Origin: CAILKP01 sp038231815
GTDB taxonomy: Bacteria; Planctomycetota; Phycisphaerae; Phycisphaerales; UBA1924
Direction of reading: 5' to 3'
DNA length: 52,912 nt
Assembly (NCBI GenBank): GCA_038231815.1
Contig: JBBRKQ010000016.1
Coordinates: 1-52,912, forward strand
Shown: in pieces, positions 9,445 through 17,589 of the stretch
Layout: the number at the start of each line of letters is the position of its first letter
How positions within the stretch are numbered: position 1 is the stretch's first letter
Made by a program: the position numbers and the translations under genes
The notes under the pieces: generated by a model
What the model was told of the DNA's origin: nothing
The model's input: the letters and a program-made list of their open reading frames with translations, nothing else
The model's database searches: none

Positions 9445-10740
9445 TTAAGGGGTTTGAGCAATCGCTTTGTTCTTGGTTCGCACCGCGTGGATGAGGCCGA
9501 TGGCGACTAGGCCGCCGGTGAGGGCGAGGGTGGCGGGGTTACCGGCATCCTTGGAGATGATGCCAGCACTGACGGCGACTAAGGGCAGGAGGCTGCAGAT
9601 TGGCCCAATGCTGTAGCCCAGGCCGATCATGGCCTCGTGCGTGCCGCCGGCATCAACCTCGGCGGAGCCGACTTCAAGTGCGTAGTAGAGCGCCGCGGAA
9701 TAAATGGTGGCCGCGCCGAGGCCGAAGGAGGTGAGGCCAGCAAGGAACGCAGCGACAGCACCCGGGGCGGCACCGAGTAAAGGCGCGAGGACGCAGGCGG
9801 CGAAGCCGCTGATGAGCAGCGTCATACCAACGACCGGAGTAAACCAGCGGCCGTGCCAGCTTTGCCAGAGACCGAGGGTGAGGAATGTGATGACCCGGGC
9901 GGCGAGCCAGGTTGCGCCGACGGTTTCCTGCATGTTGTCTGCAATGCCGATGGATGACATGATCTGCGGCTGGAGCGGGCCGAGGGCGTACATGACAAGA
10001 TACGTCATGGGCAGGAGGACGCGATGAACGGCTAGGAGCTGGCCGTACACCGCAGGAGTGGTTCGGTCCGCGACGTGCGCGTGGTCACCCGGCTGTCTTG
10101 GGAAGTAGAACAGAATGGCGAGGCAGGCGATGTGGGTGATGGCCACGAGGCCGAAGGCGGCGATTTTGTGCTCTTCATCAAACCGGGCGAGGATGAGCAG
10201 CGAGACGACGAGCGCGGAGGACCACGTGACGTTGAAGATTCCGGTTGCTTTACGAACCTGCGTGTTGGTGCGACCGCCGGAGAGGTAGCTTTCAACAATC
10301 GGCCACATGATGCCTGAAAGGGCGGAGTACAACGCGCTGAACACCCACATCATCCATGCCAGGCCGGGCCGGGCTTCAACGGCAAAGCCGTACCAAGCGA
10401 GCACTGGCATGGTGTTGAGCAGTGCGGCGATGACCATGAGCCAAGCAAGCAAGGCCCGGGCGGAGATGCCGCGGCCGGTGAGCCAGCGGGTGAGCGGCCC
10501 CGCCGAAACGGCACCGGCGATATAGGTGATGCCAAAGACCAGACCGAGAAGACAGTTTGAGATGGGCGTGAACTGATACGATTTTTTGAGCACGAAGAAG
10601 ATGCCGTTGAACATCGTTCCGGTGGCGTATGAATTGACGAAGGTGAACAGCAAAACGGCCCAGAGCGGCGCGAAGCCTGCGACGGCTGGGCCTAACTGGC
10701 TTGGAAGTGCAGCGGGAGTGGAGTGGGCGGGGCTGGACAA
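9445..10740 (-). CDS. Major facilitator superfamily transporter
   Basis: The 431-residue protein has about 12 hydrophobic segments and the general MFS layout, including a basic cytoplasmic loop after the second or third helix (GPLTRWLTGRGISARALLAW) and a long central loop (FPRQPGDHAHVADRTT). Nothing identifies the substrate. The frame begins with a TTG at 10740 and no better ATG lies near the first helix (FAPLWAVLLFTFVNSYATG). The start is therefore tentative. It stands alone between two gaps. Confidence 0.75.
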   Translation of the reverse strand: MSSPAHSTPAALPSQLGPAVAGFAPLWAVLLFTFVNSYATGTMFNGIFFVLKKSYQFTPISNCLLGLVFGITYIAGAVSAGPLTRWLTGRGISARALLAWLMVIAALLNTMPVLAWYGFAVEARPGLAWMMWVFSALYSALSGIMWPIVESYLSGGRTNTQVRKATGIFNVTWSSALVVSLLILARFDEEHKIAAFGLVAITHIACLAILFYFPRQPGDHAHVADRTTPAVYGQLLAVHRVLLPMTYLVMYALGPLQPQIMSSIGIADNMQETVGATWLAARVITFLTLGLWQSWHGRWFTPVVGMTLLISGFAACVLAPLLGAAPGAVAAFLAGLTSFGLGAATIYSAALYYALEVGSAEVDAGGTHEAMIGLGYSIGPICSLLPLVAVSAGIISKDAGNPATLALTGGLVAIGLIHAVRTKNKAIAQTP

Positions 10741-10901
10741 GGGGAAATCTCAGAGTTGTCGCTTACGGACTGGAAGTCGGCAAACGCCGGGCAGGAAGGA
10801 AGGGAAGCGGCGGGGAATTGAATCGAACGGGATCTTGGCGGACAGATTGGCCCTGCGTGACCAAATCCTGACCTGAAACATGCGAGTGAACGGGCAAACG
10901 C

Positions 10902-10930
10902 TTGCTCTTTTGAAGCGCGGAGGGTAGTAT
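10902..10930 (+). promoter_or_regulatory. Candidate promoter of tRNA-Arg
   Basis: TTGCTC and TAGTAT are separated by exactly 17 bases, about 68 bases before the mature tRNA 5' end. This fits a sigma70-type promoter with a leader removed by RNase P. It is called by eye only. Confidence 0.4.
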
Positions 10931-10997
10931 CCGCTCAGCGGCGAGCAGGCGTAGACTTTGCCTCGCCGCGTGCCGCGGCTTTGAAACGACGACCAGC

Positions 10998-11071
10998 GTC
11001 TTGATAGCTCAATTGGATAGAGCGTCGGCCTCCGAAGCCGAAGGTTGCAGGTTCGACTCCTGCTCAGGACA
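10998..11071 (+). tRNA. tRNA-Arg, anticodon CCG
   Basis: A complete cloverleaf can be drawn: acceptor GTCTTGA paired with TCAGGAC (one G-T wobble), D arm GCTC/GAGC, anticodon arm TCGGC-CTCCGAA-GCCGA, a 5-base variable loop and T arm GCAGG-TTCGACT-CCTGC. The loop places CCG at positions 34-36, reading CGG arginine codons. The discriminator base is A and CCA is not encoded, so it must be added by nucleotidyltransferase. It lies tail-to-tail with hisD. Confidence 0.95.
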
Positions 11072-11098
11072 TTTGAGGACGCGGAGGGGTTAGGAAAA

Positions 11099-11136
11099 AT
11101 GGTTCAATTCGCGATGGTCTAAGACCAAATGGTCAA
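11099..11136. repeat. Short degenerate ATGGTCAA-type repeat after hisD
   Basis: Three related words, ATGGTTCAA, ATGGTCTA and ATGGTCAA, begin at 11099, 11114 and 11129, a spacing of 15. They are the reverse complement of the TTGACCAT unit repeated at 37221-37386 and 39767-39798. Read on the minus strand this directly follows the hisD stop and ends in a run of five T, so it may contribute to termination. Confidence 0.4.
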
Positions 11137-11139
11137 GCT

Positions 11140-12441
11140 TTAGGGCAAAGTCTGGCGTGTGGTTCGCAGCTCTGCCGCGCGGGCGTGGGCCTCGAGGCCT
11201 TCGAGTCGGGCGAGAATTGTTGTGTCACGGTAGATTTCTGTGGCGGCGGCCGGGTTATCAATTTGTATGAAAGTACGCCAGCGGAGGAAGTGGTTCACGG
11301 ACAAGCCACTGGCGAAGCGGGCGGTGCCGGAGGTTGGCAAGGTGTGATTGGGGCCGATGCCGTAATCACCTACCACCTCAGCAGCCGCGGAGCCGATGAA
11401 AACTGCCCCGTAGCTGCTGACCTGTGCCGCCACTGCGGCTGGGCTGTTGGTATGAATCTCAAGGTGTTCTGGAGCGAGCTCGCCAGCGAGGGCAGTCGCC
11501 TGCTGCATTGAATCGCACAGACAGGCGAAGCTGTTGTTGGCCAGCGCGGTGGCGGCCACCACGGCGGTGGGGAGTGTTGCCAATTGGATTGAAAGTTCCC
11601 GCTCAATTTGTGCGAGCAATTCTGAACTGGTAGAAAGCACGATGGCAGCAGCATCGGTGTCGTGCTCGGCTTGGGCGAGCAGATCCGCAGCGATGAGCTG
11701 CGGGCTGGCCGAACCATCGGCGATGATGAGTACTTCACTGGGTCCGGCGAGCATGTCGATACCGATTGTGCCCAAGAGCAGCTTTTTCGCAGCGGTGACG
11801 AACCGGTTGCCGGGACCGACGACCACATCGCAGCGGGGCAAGCCGACGCCGTACGCCGAGGCGGCAATGGCGTGGGCACCACCGATGGGCAGGAGCGCAT
11901 CAGCCCCGGCGATGAAGGCTGCGGCGAGGACGATGTCGGAGGGGTTGGGTGAGAGGACATAAACCTCGGGCACACCGGCAGCGCGGGCGGTGAGAGCCGT
12001 CATGAGGACGCTGGAGGGGAGCGGGTAACGGCCACCGGGCGCGTAGCAGGCAGCGCGAGCGACCGGAGAGATGGTGTGCCCGGCAAGGCCACCGGGAACG
12101 GGAATTTGCAGGTTGTGCAGAGCAGATCGCTGCGCGGTCGCGAACGCTGTGATGCGGTTTGCGACTCGCTGGAGAAGTGAGCAGGTGGCCGGGCCGACAC
12201 GCTCGCAGGCGGCGGCGAAGTGCTGCTTGGTGAGCAGGAGTGAATCACTTGGTGCGGGAGCGGTGGTGGTGGCGGTTGGTGGCAGGTCTCCGAATTGCTG
12301 TGCGAGACGGACCAGCGCGGGTTGGCCCTGGGTGCGAATGGCTGTGATGATGTCACCAGCGGAGCGGAGCGTGGCCTCATCAAGCACATCACGGCGCGAG
12401 AGGGTGGCGGAGGATGGCGGAATGATGCGGAAGATGGGCAT
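11140..12441 (-). CDS. hisD: Histidinol dehydrogenase
   Basis: Zinc enzyme that makes the last two oxidations of histidine synthesis, histidinol to histidine, with NAD+. The 433-residue protein has the family's core signature: VVVGPGNRFVTAAKKLL, IDMLAGPSEVLIIAD, the zinc/catalytic LLAQAEHDTDA segment and the C-terminal NHTLPTSGTARFASGLSVNHF stretch. The ATG at 12441 gives a normal length. The frame stays open to 12783, but that extension is low-complexity and comes from a repeat. It is the last gene of the his operon and is separated from hisAIE by a 298-base gap, unlike the tightly packed upstream genes. Confidence 0.95.
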   Translation of the reverse strand: MPIFRIIPPSSATLSRRDVLDEATLRSAGDIITAIRTQGQPALVRLAQQFGDLPPTATTTAPAPSDSLLLTKQHFAAACERVGPATCSLLQRVANRITAFATAQRSALHNLQIPVPGGLAGHTISPVARAACYAPGGRYPLPSSVLMTALTARAAGVPEVYVLSPNPSDIVLAAAFIAGADALLPIGGAHAIAASAYGVGLPRCDVVVGPGNRFVTAAKKLLLGTIGIDMLAGPSEVLIIADGSASPQLIAADLLAQAEHDTDAAAIVLSTSSELLAQIERELSIQLATLPTAVVAATALANNSFACLCDSMQQATALAGELAPEHLEIHTNSPAAVAAQVSSYGAVFIGSAAAEVVGDYGIGPNHTLPTSGTARFASGLSVNHFLRWRTFIQIDNPAAATEIYRDTTILARLEGLEAHARAAELRTTRQTLP

Positions 12442-12513
12442 GGCGAAGGAGGGTGAAGCGTGAAGTGACGGCGAAAAACCGGCAAAGGCAGATTGCGATT
12501 TTGGGCCACCGGC

Positions 12514-12592
12514 AGGAAACGCGGCGGACACGAAGGACGCGGAGGGAACGGAGGAACGCGGAGAAAAGCAGAAGAGAAAAGGGAAAATGCCA
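12514..12592. repeat. CGCGGAG-type intergenic repeat in the hisAIE-hisD gap
   Basis: A purine-rich run contains near-copies of GGACGCGGAGGGAACGGAGG and AACGCGGAG followed by A-rich sequence. The same word set, in either orientation, recurs at 45646-45724, 45809-45868 and 48905-48966, always between genes. Reading through it yields spurious TRRTRR-like or AEGAE-like peptides. Confidence 0.5.
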
Positions 12593-12739
12593 ACGCGTGC
12601 GGCGGATGGGAGGAAGTCGCAAGGGCGAAGTCGAGGGGAAGGCGTATGGAGGGAACGCGGCGGGTGGACGGACAGGGGTGAAAACAAGATTCGAGAAATA
12701 AAAGACAGAACAGCAACCCGTCCGCCCCTGCTGGAGAAC

Positions 12740-14038
12740 TTATGGCAGAATCTCAGGGAATCGCTGCGGGGGCTTTGCATCACCGGGGCGGCGGGCGAGT
12801 TTCAGGGCTCGGCGATCGAGTTCGCGCTCCACATCGGCGAGTTTGATGCCACCCTTGGCAAGTTTAACGAGGGTGAAGTACAGCAGGTCTGCGGCTTCGG
12901 CGGTCAGCCGGGGAGCGCTGGTTTCCCGGCAGAGTTCTGCTGCCTCTTCGATGATCTTTGCTTCGAGAAGTCCTGGCTCGGTCAGCAGCCTTGAGGTGTA
13001 GCTGGCCGCATCGGTCGTGCTCGCAGCGGTGGCGATGGCGGCGATGCGCGACTCCAGCGAAGTGAAGCCGGAGGAGCTGCCCCAGCAGGTGGTGGTGTTT
13101 TTGTGGCAGAACCCGCTGCCTTCCTGGGCGACGGTGAATCGGAGGCAGTCGCGGTCGCAGTCGGCATCGATGCGCAGCAGACGCTGGGTGCTGCCGCTGG
13201 TCTCACCTTTGCGCCAGAGCCCTCGCTTGCGGGAGCAGTAGACCCCCCGCTGCTCTGCGTAGGCCGCCCGAAGTGATTCTGGGCTGCTAAAGGCCATACC
13301 TAAGGCAACGCCGCGCTCATCGGCGATGACGGTGGCAAAGAGTTTGTCGGTGCGGTCGCTGCGCAGGCACGCTGTGAGCGCATCGGCGGGGTGGATGAGC
13401 CCCGTGTAGACGGCCATGCCAACCTGCGCATCGACGCCGATGCGGTCGAGGGCGGCGACTTCCTCGGGCGTGCGGATGCCGCCGGCGACGGTGAGGTGGC
13501 AGCCTAGAGATTTGGCGAGCTCGGCAAGCTCTGCCGCACGCTCAACGGGAAGCCCGGCGAGGGTGCCCTCGGTCTCAACGAAGGTGACGAGAAACCCGCC
13601 GACGAGATCGCCCAGCGACCGCATCTGCTCAGCAACTTTAGCGCCAGTGCCTTTGGTCCAACCCTCAACAACGATGGACCCATCCTTTGAGTCAAGCGCC
13701 GCGATGGTGCGTTCTCGTGGAAGCTGGCGCAGAATCTCGGTGGTTGCGGCGGTGCCGAGGATCACCTTGGCGGCGCCGGCATCGAGCCACTGGCGGGCGG
13801 TCTCGGCCGAGCGGATACCGCCACCGACGCGGCAGCGGCCCAGAGGGAGCAAGTCACGGACGAGACCGGCGTTGCTGCCGCGCCCCATGGCGGCATCGAG
13901 ATCAATGACGGCGACCTCGCCGAGGATGTTGAAGCGGCCCAGGATTGGGCGTGGGTCGCCGGCATCGAGAACGAGCTCGCGGCCCTGGCGAAGCTGCACG
14001 GTTTGACCGTGCATGAGATCGATGGAGTTGATGATCAT
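12740..14038 (-). CDS. hisAIE: Trifunctional HisA-HisI-HisE fusion (ProFAR isomerase, PR-AMP cyclohydrolase, PR-ATP pyrophosphatase)
   Basis: A single 432-residue frame carries three pathway enzymes. Residues 1-230 are a HisA half-barrel repeat with the catalytic aspartate in NSIDLMHGQTVQL and a second in AALDSKDG. Residues 234-318 are HisI, with SRKRGLWRKGETSG, the metal-binding DADCDRD cluster and FCH. Residues 328-432 are HisE, with SYTSRLL, the EEAAEL helix and EAADLLYFTLVKLA. Together they would run steps 2-4 of histidine synthesis from PR-ATP to PRFAR. HisIE fusions are common; HisA joined in front of HisIE is not a fusion I know as standard. I start at the ATG at 14038, where the HisA strand begins, 76 bases after the hisHF stop. 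Confidence 0.9.
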   Translation of the reverse strand: MIINSIDLMHGQTVQLRQGRELVLDAGDPRPILGRFNILGEVAVIDLDAAMGRGSNAGLVRDLLPLGRCRVGGGIRSAETARQWLDAGAAKVILGTAATTEILRQLPRERTIAALDSKDGSIVVEGWTKGTGAKVAEQMRSLGDLVGGFLVTFVETEGTLAGLPVERAAELAELAKSLGCHLTVAGGIRTPEEVAALDRIGVDAQVGMAVYTGLIHPADALTACLRSDRTDKLFATVIADERGVALGMAFSSPESLRAAYAEQRGVYCSRKRGLWRKGETSGSTQRLLRIDADCDRDCLRFTVAQEGSGFCHKNTTTCWGSSSGFTSLESRIAAIATAASTTDAASYTSRLLTEPGLLEAKIIEEAAELCRETSAPRLTAEAADLLYFTLVKLAKGGIKLADVERELDRRALKLARRPGDAKPPQRFPEILP

Positions 14039-14114
14039 GGAAGTAGTCTCTGTGCGTGTGGACGGCTGAAGCGTGGGAGAGGTTGGTAGGACAAGAGGCG
14101 ATGCAGAACTGCTA

Positions 14115-15617
14115 CTACGATGATTGCGCATCGCCAGCGGTGGTTGGGGTTTGAAGGTTCACGATTGCGGCTCGAAGGCTGTTGGGTGTGAAGATTCCTT
14201 CGTGAAAGATGGTTGCTGCCAGAACCGCATCGGCCTGACCAACTGAAAGTGCCTCGGCCAAATGGGCGGGAGTTTTTGCCCCGCCGGAGGCGATGATGGG
14301 CACACTCGCGGATGATCGCACGGCGGCGAGTAGATCAAGGTCGTATCCGGAACCGGTGCCATCACGATCGAAACTGGTCAGCAGAATCTCACCGGCACCA
14401 CGACGCTCAACCTCGGCGGCCCATGCGACAACATCGCGACCGGTGGGCTGCTTGCCACTGGCGATGACGACTTGCCATCGCGGGAGCTGGCCGGGGGAGC
14501 TTTCAGAAGCGGATTGCAGGCGGGCGGCATCAATCGCCGCAACGATGCACTGGCGACCGAAGCGCTCTGCGAGGGTTGAAATGATGGCGGGATCTCGAAC
14601 GGCGGCAGAGTTGATGGCGACCTTGTCGGCTCCGGCATCGAGCATGGCGCGGGCATCATCAATTGTGCGCACACCGCCGCCGACGCAGAGGGGAATGCTG
14701 ATGCCACGGCGGATGGCGTGGATGGTGTCTAGGCAGGCTTGGCGGCCCTCGGGGCCGGCGGAAACATCGAGCATGACCAGTTCATCTGCGCCGTGGGCCG
14801 CGTAGAACGCGGCACGCTCGGCCGGATCACCGGCATCGCGCAGGCTTTTGAACTGAACGCCTTTGACGATGCGGCCATCACGGACATCAAGACATGGAAT
14901 GATGCGGTAAGGGCCCCGGGGGGAGATGGCCAAAGCGGTGGCTGACGGCAGGCTTGTTGATGGTGTAGCGAGCCATTGTTCAATGATCCCAGCGCCCCAC
15001 GGCCCGGAGAGTTCTGGGTGAAATTGGCAGAAGATGAGCCCCGGATGCTTGCGTGACTGGAGCATTGCGGCGAAGGTTGTGCCCGCGTATTTGGTGGTGG
15101 AGATGAGCCAGTCTTGCGGGTTGATAGCGGCCGCGGTGATGTGGTAGGAATGGGCAAAGTATGCGTCACCGGTGGCAGCGGCTGGCGAGTCGGATCCGGG
15201 TGAATGAACCGGCGTGGTGACGTTGGCCCAGCCCATGTGCGGCACGCGCCAAGACCCGGGGGAGAAGCGATGCACCGCGCCGGGGATGATGCCGAGGCCA
15301 ACTGTGCCGGGCGTTTCCTCGCTGGATTGCAGCATGAGTTGCATGCCAAGGCAAATGGCAAGCGTTGGCTTGCCCAAGGCGAGGCGCTGGCGGATGGGCT
15401 CGATCCAGGCCTGCTGCGTGAGTGCATCGATCGCTGCACCGAATGCACCGACACCGGGGAGCACGACGTATGGGGAGGCGAGGATTTGACTTGGATGATC
15501 GCAGAGCGTGACGTGGGCACCCGCGCGGCGCAGAGCACCCATGACCGAGGCGATGTTCGCCGAGCCGGTGGGCACGATGAGCACCTGTGCGGAGGATTGA
15601 TCGCCGCTGGAGGACAT
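14115..15617 (-). CDS. hisHF: HisH-HisF fusion, imidazole glycerol phosphate synthase
   Basis: One 500-residue frame combines the glutaminase and the cyclase of imidazole glycerol phosphate synthase. Residues 1-215 are HisH: LPGVGAFGAAIDAL, the nucleophile cysteine in AICLGMQLML (near 89), and the histidine/glutamate pair in CQFHPELSGPWG (near 200). After a short linker, residues 236-490 are HisF, with the catalytic aspartate in RIIPCLDVRDGRIVKGV, the phosphate loop VGGGVRTIDDA and LLTSFDRDGTGSGYD. The domain order matches yeast HIS7. In most bacteria these are two subunits. The ATG overlaps the hisB stop by one base (TAATG), implying translational coupling. Confidence 0.94.
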   Translation of the reverse strand: MSSSGDQSSAQVLIVPTGSANIASVMGALRRAGAHVTLCDHPSQILASPYVVLPGVGAFGAAIDALTQQAWIEPIRQRLALGKPTLAICLGMQLMLQSSEETPGTVGLGIIPGAVHRFSPGSWRVPHMGWANVTTPVHSPGSDSPAAATGDAYFAHSYHITAAAINPQDWLISTTKYAGTTFAAMLQSRKHPGLIFCQFHPELSGPWGAGIIEQWLATPSTSLPSATALAISPRGPYRIIPCLDVRDGRIVKGVQFKSLRDAGDPAERAAFYAAHGADELVMLDVSAGPEGRQACLDTIHAIRRGISIPLCVGGGVRTIDDARAMLDAGADKVAINSAAVRDPAIISTLAERFGRQCIVAAIDAARLQSASESSPGQLPRWQVVIASGKQPTGRDVVAWAAEVERRGAGEILLTSFDRDGTGSGYDLDLLAAVRSSASVPIIASGGAKTPAHLAEALSVGQADAVLAATIFHEGIFTPNSLRAAIVNLQTPTTAGDAQSS

Positions 15618-16240
15618 TACATCGCTCCCTTGGTGCTGGCTGCGATGCCGCGGCCGAGCGTGGCATCAGCAGTGACGGCCTGCCGCAGCGCGAGGGCGAG
15701 CGACTTGAATGCGGCTTCAGCCTTGTGGTGGTCGTTGGAACCCTTTAGGACATCGATGTGCAGCGAGAAACGTGCGGAGACGGCTAGGGTGGCGAAGAAG
15801 TGCGGAATGTTCTCACACGAAAGCTCGCCGATCTTTTCACGGATGAGGCGGAGGTCGCAATCGCAGGTTGGGCGGGTACAAAGATCTATCACGGTGCGGG
15901 CGAGCGCTTCATCAAGGGGGGCATAGGCGTATCCGTAGCGGGTGATGCCGGTGCGATCACCCAGAGCCTTGTCGAGCAGTTGGCCGAAAACAATTGCGCA
16001 GTCCTCGACGGTGTGGTGGTCATCGACGTGCAAGTCTCCCTTGCAGTGCAAGGTGAGGTTGAGCCGGGCGTGAACCGCCAGCGCGGTGAGCATGTGATCC
16101 AGGAACCCGATGCCGGTGGAGATGTCGGCGATGCCCGTGCCGTCGAGCGTTACTTGACCACGGATGGTGGTTTCCTTGGTGGTGCGTTCTGCCGCTGCGG
16201 TGCGGAGTAATGGGGCGGGTGAGCTTGTTTGAGGATTCAT
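15617..16240 (-). CDS. hisB: Imidazoleglycerol-phosphate dehydratase
   Basis: Manganese enzyme that dehydrates imidazole glycerol phosphate to imidazole acetol phosphate. The 207-residue protein shows the duplicated metal-binding motifs of the family: GFLDHMLTALAVHA, HVDDHHTVEDCAIVFG and GSNDHHKAEAAFKSLA. Monofunctional length: no histidinol-phosphatase domain is attached as in enteric bacteria. It overlaps hisC by four bases (ATGA) and hisHF by one. Confidence 0.96.
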   Translation of the reverse strand: MNPQTSSPAPLLRTAAAERTTKETTIRGQVTLDGTGIADISTGIGFLDHMLTALAVHARLNLTLHCKGDLHVDDHHTVEDCAIVFGQLLDKALGDRTGITRYGYAYAPLDEALARTVIDLCTRPTCDCDLRLIREKIGELSCENIPHFFATLAVSARFSLHIDVLKGSNDHHKAEAAFKSLALALRQAVTADATLGRGIAASTKGAM

Positions 16241-17589
16241 GAGTTTGCCTCTGTGATAAGGGTTGTTAGTTCTGCCCGGTTGGAAAGGACACGGGCAGCA
16301 CCGGCGCGGAGGAGTGCTTCAACATCGGCGAGGGGCGAATTTTCTGCGAGAAGGCCAATGGCAAAGGCGCTGGCGGCGCGGGCTACAAAGACGGCGGATG
16401 GCGTTTGGCAAAGCGCGAAATTGCCACGACCGGGGAGGATCGCCGCTTGGAGGGCGCTTGTAAGCCGGAGCATGAGTGCTTCATCACCGGGGAGCGTGAT
16501 GCGGAGCATGTCAACAAGCGGCTCCTTTGAAAAGCTGCGAACGGCGATGCCTTGCGAAGCGAATAAATCTGCTATGAGCAAAGCGCGGCTGCCACGGGGG
16601 CGGGTGATTGCACTGCTGTCTGCAAAGCGTGTCAGGACGAAGTTTGCGTGGGACTCAATTACGGTTTGGCCAGTAGAGCGGAGCAGGGCAGAGAGTTCAG
16701 CGCGCTCTGCCCGGACGCGGCTGACGAACGCCTGCATGGCAGGTTGGCCCTGAGCGAGCCACTGCTGTGCGATGGAAAGGCTAACGGCGCTGGCGGCGAA
16801 TGGCTGGCCGACGGCTCGCATCCAACTGATGATCTGCGGATCTCCGACGGCGTAGCCGATACGAAGCCCGGCCAGACCCCATGCCTTGCTGAACGTGCGG
16901 GTGATGACCACACCGGGCTCACTTGCAAACTGTGCGCACAAGTCGGTATCGGCAAACTCGCCATAGGCTTGGTCTATGCACAGCACAGCGCCGGCGGCCC
17001 GGCAGACGCTGAGCACCGAAGCAACCTGCGAGCCTGAGATGGCCGCACCGGTGGGGTTGTTGGGGCTGACAAGAAACACGACGCGGGCGGGAGCGGACTG
17101 GTTGGTGATCGCCTGCGTGAGCTGGTCGGTCGGAAAGGCACCATCGAGCCAGGGTACTTCAGAGGCGATACCGCCGCGGAGGCGGATGTAACGACCGATC
17201 ATTTCGAACGTTGGTGTGGTAAGCACCCCACGCGGCGGCGTGTATTGCGCAGGGGTAGACGGGTGGCTGGCCGAGAGTGTGGCGGCGGCGATGCGGTCAA
17301 GGGCATCATCGGCGCCGGCGGTGACGAGGACCTGTTCGGGGCTGACATTCAGCGTCTGGGCGATGGCGGACTGAAGCGAGTCTGCCGCGGGGTAGTGGCG
17401 AAGTGCCCCGGCGGTGACGGCACGAGCTGCCATGGCATCAAGGGTGGGCTTGGGGACGGAGGCGCCCTCGTTGGCATCGAGGTTAATGTCTATGGGTTGC
17501 AGGCGAGCGGGCTTGGAGTATCCGGCAGTGGGAACACCGGGCGCGGGCCGGAGTGTCACGGGCAGGATGGTGGTGGGTGGCGGGCTCAT
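16237..17589 (-). CDS. hisC: Histidinol-phosphate aminotransferase with an extra C-terminal segment
   Basis: PLP-dependent fold-type I aminotransferase acting on imidazole acetol phosphate. Visible landmarks are LDANEGASVP near the N terminus, VSPNNPTGAAIS, the aspartate/tyrosine pair in CIDQAYGEFAD, the PLP lysine in TRTFSKAWGLAGLRIGY and the ESHANFVLTRF region near the C terminus. At 450 residues it is about 80-90 longer than usual. The surplus (about 384-450) is not part of the aminotransferase fold and resembles the last part of a subfamily IA HAD phosphatase (ARAASAFAIGLL then LLRAGAARVLSNRAELTTLI). The HAD catalytic aspartates are absent. The ATG overlaps the hisG stop by four bases. 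Confidence 0.93.
   Translation of the reverse strand: MSPPPTTILPVTLRPAPGVPTAGYSKPARLQPIDINLDANEGASVPKPTLDAMAARAVTAGALRHYPAADSLQSAIAQTLNVSPEQVLVTAGADDALDRIAAATLSASHPSTPAQYTPPRGVLTTPTFEMIGRYIRLRGGIASEVPWLDGAFPTDQLTQAITNQSAPARVVFLVSPNNPTGAAISGSQVASVLSVCRAAGAVLCIDQAYGEFADTDLCAQFASEPGVVITRTFSKAWGLAGLRIGYAVGDPQIISWMRAVGQPFAASAVSLSIAQQWLAQGQPAMQAFVSRVRAERAELSALLRSTGQTVIESHANFVLTRFADSSAITRPRGSRALLIADLFASQGIAVRSFSKEPLVDMLRITLPGDEALMLRLTSALQAAILPGRGNFALCQTPSAVFVARAASAFAIGLLAENSPLADVEALLRAGAARVLSNRAELTTLITEANS

Noticed and set aside
12453..12701. Plus-strand open frame with TRRTRRTRRERR sequence
   Set aside because: It is a product of the purine-rich repeat between hisAIE and hisD, antisense to the operon.
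12442..12783. Extension of hisD to 547 residues
   Set aside because: The extra 114 residues overlap the hisAIE stop and are repeat-derived; HisD is normally about 430 residues.
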